This document shows positions 60,803 to 64,000 of a stretch of 64,000 nt of DNA, piece by piece. The notes under the pieces were generated by a model. That model saw only the letters and a list, made by a program, of their open reading frames with translations, was not told the DNA's origin and did no database searches. The position numbers and the translations under genes are program-made. Source of the stretch: Pisolithus tinctorius (Eukaryota > Basidiomycota > Agaricomycetes > Boletales > Pisolithaceae). The stretch's first letter is position 1, and the number at the start of each line of letters is the position of its first letter. Location: the NCBI GenBank assembly GCA_024663395.1, contig JANFAH010000059.1, positions 62,001 to 126,000 of the forward strand. The letters are read 5' to 3'.

Positions 60803-62390
60803 TATTAACGGACGTCCGCCTTTCGTGGCCATGAATCAGGGTCCAACGAATGTGCGCACGTCTTGAACTTACTCCTGGCCCCCGTCACATTTGGTATGCA
60901 CGCTTGACGCCTACGTCGAACTCCTATTTTCTCCCGTTGTGCCTTGTTTTTTTGGTCCGCTTTCGTATCTCGCACAATGCATATTGTATATTTTACATTC
61001 CCTTCCACCTCACGAGACTAAAGGAATTTTGAAGTTCATTATTTGTTCGGGTGACATCTCTCCATGACACCTCCTTTCCTGGACAAACAAGCGGAGATGA
61101 CGATCCCAAACCCGACGGCGATCTTTCTGATCAGAACTGAAAATGTGGACACGGCCAGGCGAGTCTTTTATTGGTGCTCCAGTGTGATCTCTGGTGTATA
61201 ACAAGCTTCTTTTTTCATGTCACATCAACAGAGGCCGATTATCTACGCCTCATCGTCGGGTATGGAGGCAGAAACAAGACGCCGTGACGCACAGGAGTTC
61301 GTCACATGTTCATGCATTGAACGTTTGCAGGGTTAACTGAGGCCGAGGACTGGTCTATTAAATTTCACGCCATCTCACCTCGGGGGGTGCGCATGTGATA
61401 TGGGTGAGTTGATGTGGCACTGCGGCCCATCTGCCTTCGATACATATTATGTGGGCGTGTGCAATCTCTTTTTACTAGTATCACTGGAGGCCTTCATATC
61501 CATGGACATGGCGAGAACACGTCCTGTGGCAAAAGTTCAAGGTCACGTAACCAGCTAATCATGCTAAGTCCACCCGCGTGACGTTGTTTAGACGCATTCT
61601 GAGTTTGAGTGGTTTGCACCTGCCCGCGACGCGTCACAGGTGCTCCAGTCCATCGTTTCGTATCTATAAACCCCCTGTAATCATTGGTGGGTCTCCTCTG
61701 AATATCAAGGTTTATCCGACCATTTGGCGCCAGCAGCGCAGTCTCCAGGGAACGCTACTTAGTCCATATCCAGGGGAGAATTCGACCCCGCCACACACCA
61801 CCCCTCTCTTCGGACCTGCACAGCACACATTGAAACAGGGTCAATTTGGTTCCTTGGTGCTAGTCAGGAACATGCGTCGGAAGTCCTCTAACTCGGTGGC
61901 ACAATAATGTGAACTTGCCAAGGGTCGACCTCCTTCTGAGGGCTAAACTTTTCTTGTTGCCATTAAGGCCGGAACTGATCTTCAGCGTCCGCTGGAACGA
62001 CAATCGCAACGTAGCTATCCGAAACACGGGGCATCGTGTGTCAGGCACCGCTCAAGTACAGCATATGAATACTTTTCAGTACAAACAGAAGCAGTACAGT
62101 ATAGGAACAGTGAAAGGATCCGTTGGCCGCCGCGAACCTGTAAAAGTCTACTCCGGATTGCCGGTCCGCGGGGAAACAAAACGGTTTGAATATCACAAAC
62201 TCGGAAGCAAGGTAGAAAATGTATTGATACACGTGCTGGATGAAGACTAATCGGATACGTTCTGCATCGCATGCAAACTTGTTCGGAAAGTGGGATGCGG
62301 AACTTTCCGATTCCAATGCTGCGGATAACGGAAAACGCCTATCAACCATCCACCGACGGGTGCAAGGCTAATATAGTTGAATGGCCGCTA
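60803..62390. other. Spacer without a supported gene
   Basis: Two consecutive plus frames (61578-61907, starting MTLFRRILSLSGLHLP, and 61909-62250, ending VENVLIHVLDED) may be fragments of something, but neither has a recognisable domain and no splice joins them. The left part is the 3' flank of the gene at 57.3 kb. Confidence 0.4.
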
Positions 62391-63294
62391 TTAACCTAGT
62401 TGTCCAATACCAGTGGATGCGAATGCAACTACAGCAGCTAATACGAGGCAGACGAAAAGACCCAAGGGTTTAGGGCGCGGACAACGTGCTGAGAAAAACG
62501 ACGACCATCGATGCTGTTGCTCAAACGAAAAATGCACACTTACCTGCATTCGTGTCCAGCCGAACTGGCTGTTGATAAGTGACCGTACGAAGGTGAGCTA
62601 CATGCAGAGAAATCGAACTAGGACGAGGTGAGAGCTGCAACGTAATCCGGAGATGAGCGAGAGTGGTTTGTTGCTCATCGGTAGCTGTGCTGCGAGGGAC
62701 CAAAACCACCTCATCGGCAATGCCCCGATTATCCATAACAGAAGACGGTTTGATTTCGCAGCCAAGGGTACTCAGCATGGTGGAGAGGACAGAGTCGATG
62801 TCATTCCCGTTTCTCAACGGGAACTTTGCATAGGGGAATTTCGGGTCCAAGCTGGAATATGTGGAAAGAATGTCGCGGACATGATTGATGAAGTACATCG
62901 GCAGCTGTGAACATTCTCGGCACGGGAGCATAAAGCTGGGACTACATTCGTAGTCGCAATCGTCACTGACACGTTTCCTTGCCGTAGAAGGTTCAGCGGT
63001 TGTACAGAAACACTTGGCTCCTGTCCGAGTGCACGGCCAATCTACTACACATGAGCCAAAGACATAGGAATTATAGGTTTTACAGTCTTCGCAGAGAGAT
63101 GATAGCGAAGAACGGAGAGACTCCTGAAGAGACCGGAGAAGATGCTGGGTCACAATGGCATGGATGTCAGCGCAGATGCGAGAGTGAAGCTCCGCAGGCA
63201 GAGGGAGCGAAACGCCGCGAAAAGTGACCAGACTCGGGTGGAAGGCGGCGAGGAGCGCATGAGTGAGGGCGATGCGGGTTGTGTGCAGAGACAT
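62391..63294 (-). CDS. Cysteine-rich, probably tail-anchored membrane protein
   Basis: Two exons. ATG at 63292-63294 (MSLHTTRIALTHALLAAFHP). The 250-codon first exon begins with a helical segment (LLRSLQESLRSSLSSL), then clustered cysteines: CEDCKTYN, CVVDWPC, GAKCFC, DDCDYECSPS, LPCRECSQLP. These pairs suggest metal binding, but the spacing fits no finger I can name. Then come FINHVRDILSTYSSLDPKFP and LATLRITLQL-like strands. An intron (GTAAGT...CTCAG) with a phase-1 junction adds RCPRPKPLGLFVCLVLAAVV and AFASTGIGQLG, a single hydrophobic helix four residues from the end, typical of tail-anchored proteins; TAA at 62391-62393. About 280 residues. Function unknown. Confidence 0.7.
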
Positions 63295-63625
63295 GATGAA
63301 TGGGTTAGGCCGCTTATCCAGCGTCTTCAGCGCATGCTAATATGAGCGGCAATGAAGGCATATAATTCAGGGTCATACTGAGATCGATCATGATCATGGC
63401 GACATGGTCACAGCAGACAGAAACGATGAGGGCTGAGCGCGTTCTTGCGTGCTCAGTTACACGACGTCGCCGACTGGAGATCCTCCAATGCAACGCATCT
63501 GAAACAAAAAATTTCTCTCCAAACAAACCACTGAGGAAGCAAAGCGCTAACCCTAACCTTAGTTTAGGTGCACCGGCTTCGACCGTGGTCGCTGCTGGCA
63601 AGAGCGCTGCTCGTCATTGTACACG
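63295..63625. promoter_or_regulatory. Divergent promoter region, Cys-rich protein / isocitrate lyase family
   Basis: About 330 nt between two divergent start codons. No TATA box within the expected distance of the lyase ATG is obvious. Confidence 0.5.
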
Positions 63626-64000
63626 ATGATCCCGTTGCGTCAACATGCACCATATAGTCTCCGGAACGTTATATTTAACAGGAGAATGTCTTCCCTGCCA
63701 ATTCATCCGCCCGACCTTGCTACAGAAGCTGCAGAGTTCGAGGCCCGCGTCGCCCACCTCACATCCTACTTCTCGCAGCCCCGTTTCGCTAACATCACCC
63801 GACCATACACCCCTCGTGATATAGCTCTCAAACAGGGATCAGCGCCAGTTCTTCCCCTTCCCGCCTCTCTTCTGGCCGACAAGCTTTTCCGTATATTCGA
63901 GGATGCCAGCGCGAACGGACTCCCCGTACATACTATGGGGGCTATCGACCCCGTCCAGATGACACAGATGGCCAAACATCAACAGGTCGTATATATTTCT
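63626..64000 (+). CDS. Isocitrate lyase / 2-methylisocitrate lyase family enzyme, 5' part
   Basis: Open from ATG 63626 to the window edge, 125 codons. The first ~20 residues (MIPLRQHAPYSLRNVIFNRR) are Arg-rich without acids, like a mitochondrial presequence, and are followed by MSSLPIHPPDLATEAAEFEA. Family blocks: YFSQPRFANITRPYTPRDIA, KQGSAPVLPLPASLLADKLF, and VHTMGAIDPVQMTQMAKHQQ, the last nearly invariant in isocitrate lyases. The catalytic KKCGH region lies beyond the window. A mitochondrial leader favours 2-methylisocitrate lyase (propionate breakdown) over the peroxisomal/cytosolic glyoxylate enzyme, but the second ATG (MSSLP) could be the true start. The two cannot be separated from this part alone. 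Confidence 0.88.
   Translation, partial: MIPLRQHAPYSLRNVIFNRRMSSLPIHPPDLATEAAEFEARVAHLTSYFSQPRFANITRPYTPRDIALKQGSAPVLPLPASLLADKLFRIFEDASANGLPVHTMGAIDPVQMTQMAKHQQVVYIS

Noticed and set aside
1..64000. CRISPR arrays, prokaryotic operons, phage or viral genes
   Set aside because: The window is intron-rich fungal nuclear DNA; no regular short repeats with spacers and no viral or bacterial protein motifs are present.

Overview
The window is a piece of fungal nuclear genome, most likely from a mushroom-forming basidiomycete (Agaricomycetes). Nearly every gene is cut by short introns (about 45-70 nt, GT...AG, CTNAY-like branch sites). The gene set is eukaryotic: Golgi golgin, G-protein beta, COP9, TFIID, Mediator and mitochondrial ribosome. 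Base composition is near 50% GC. No bacterial, viral or CRISPR feature was found. All gene models were built by hand from splice signals and family motifs; no search was run.

Layout. 1-3.5 kb: the tail of a possible upstream gene, then a golgin-like coiled-coil gene (minus). 3.5-9.3 kb: a small tandem repeat followed by a long decayed SWR1-type chromatin-remodeller pseudogene (minus), collinear with the intact family but broken at several helicase motifs. 9.7-12.5 kb: G-protein beta subunit and a four-helix MARVEL-type membrane protein. 12.5-16.8 kb: a poor zone with relic coding pieces and one small intact gene for a single double-stranded-RNA-binding domain. 16.8-23.8 kb: spliceosomal Sad1/USP39, divergent from the mitoribosome factor Rsm22, then divergent uL1m and mL40. 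23.9-35.6 kb (all minus): COP9 subunit 2, the PI3P 5-kinase Fab1 and the 40S assembly factor Ltv1.

35.9-43.3 kb (plus): TFIID subunit TAF2 carrying three bromodomains at its C-terminus, followed by Mediator subunit Med11. 43.5-45.0 kb: tubulin cofactor A with two unusually long introns. 46.6-47.6 and 54.8-56.0 kb: two paralogous bHLH-zipper transcription factors (minus) on either side of about 7.3 kb without a convincing gene, which holds a diverged 236-bp-period tandem duplication. 57.3-60.8 kb: a large conserved-looking disordered protein of unknown function. 62.4-63.3 kb: a cysteine-rich, probably tail-anchored protein. 63.6-64 kb: the 5' end of an isocitrate/2-methylisocitrate lyase running off the window.

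These are mostly independent housekeeping genes, not one pathway. Two functional neighbourhoods stand out: three mitochondrial translation genes within 5 kb (Rsm22, uL1m, mL40), and TAF2 next to Med11, both parts of the RNA polymerase II pre-initiation machinery. The strongest items for a second look are the TAF2-triple-bromodomain architecture, the in-place ruin of an SWR1 gene, the tiny dsRBD gene, and the large spacer between the bHLH paralogs.
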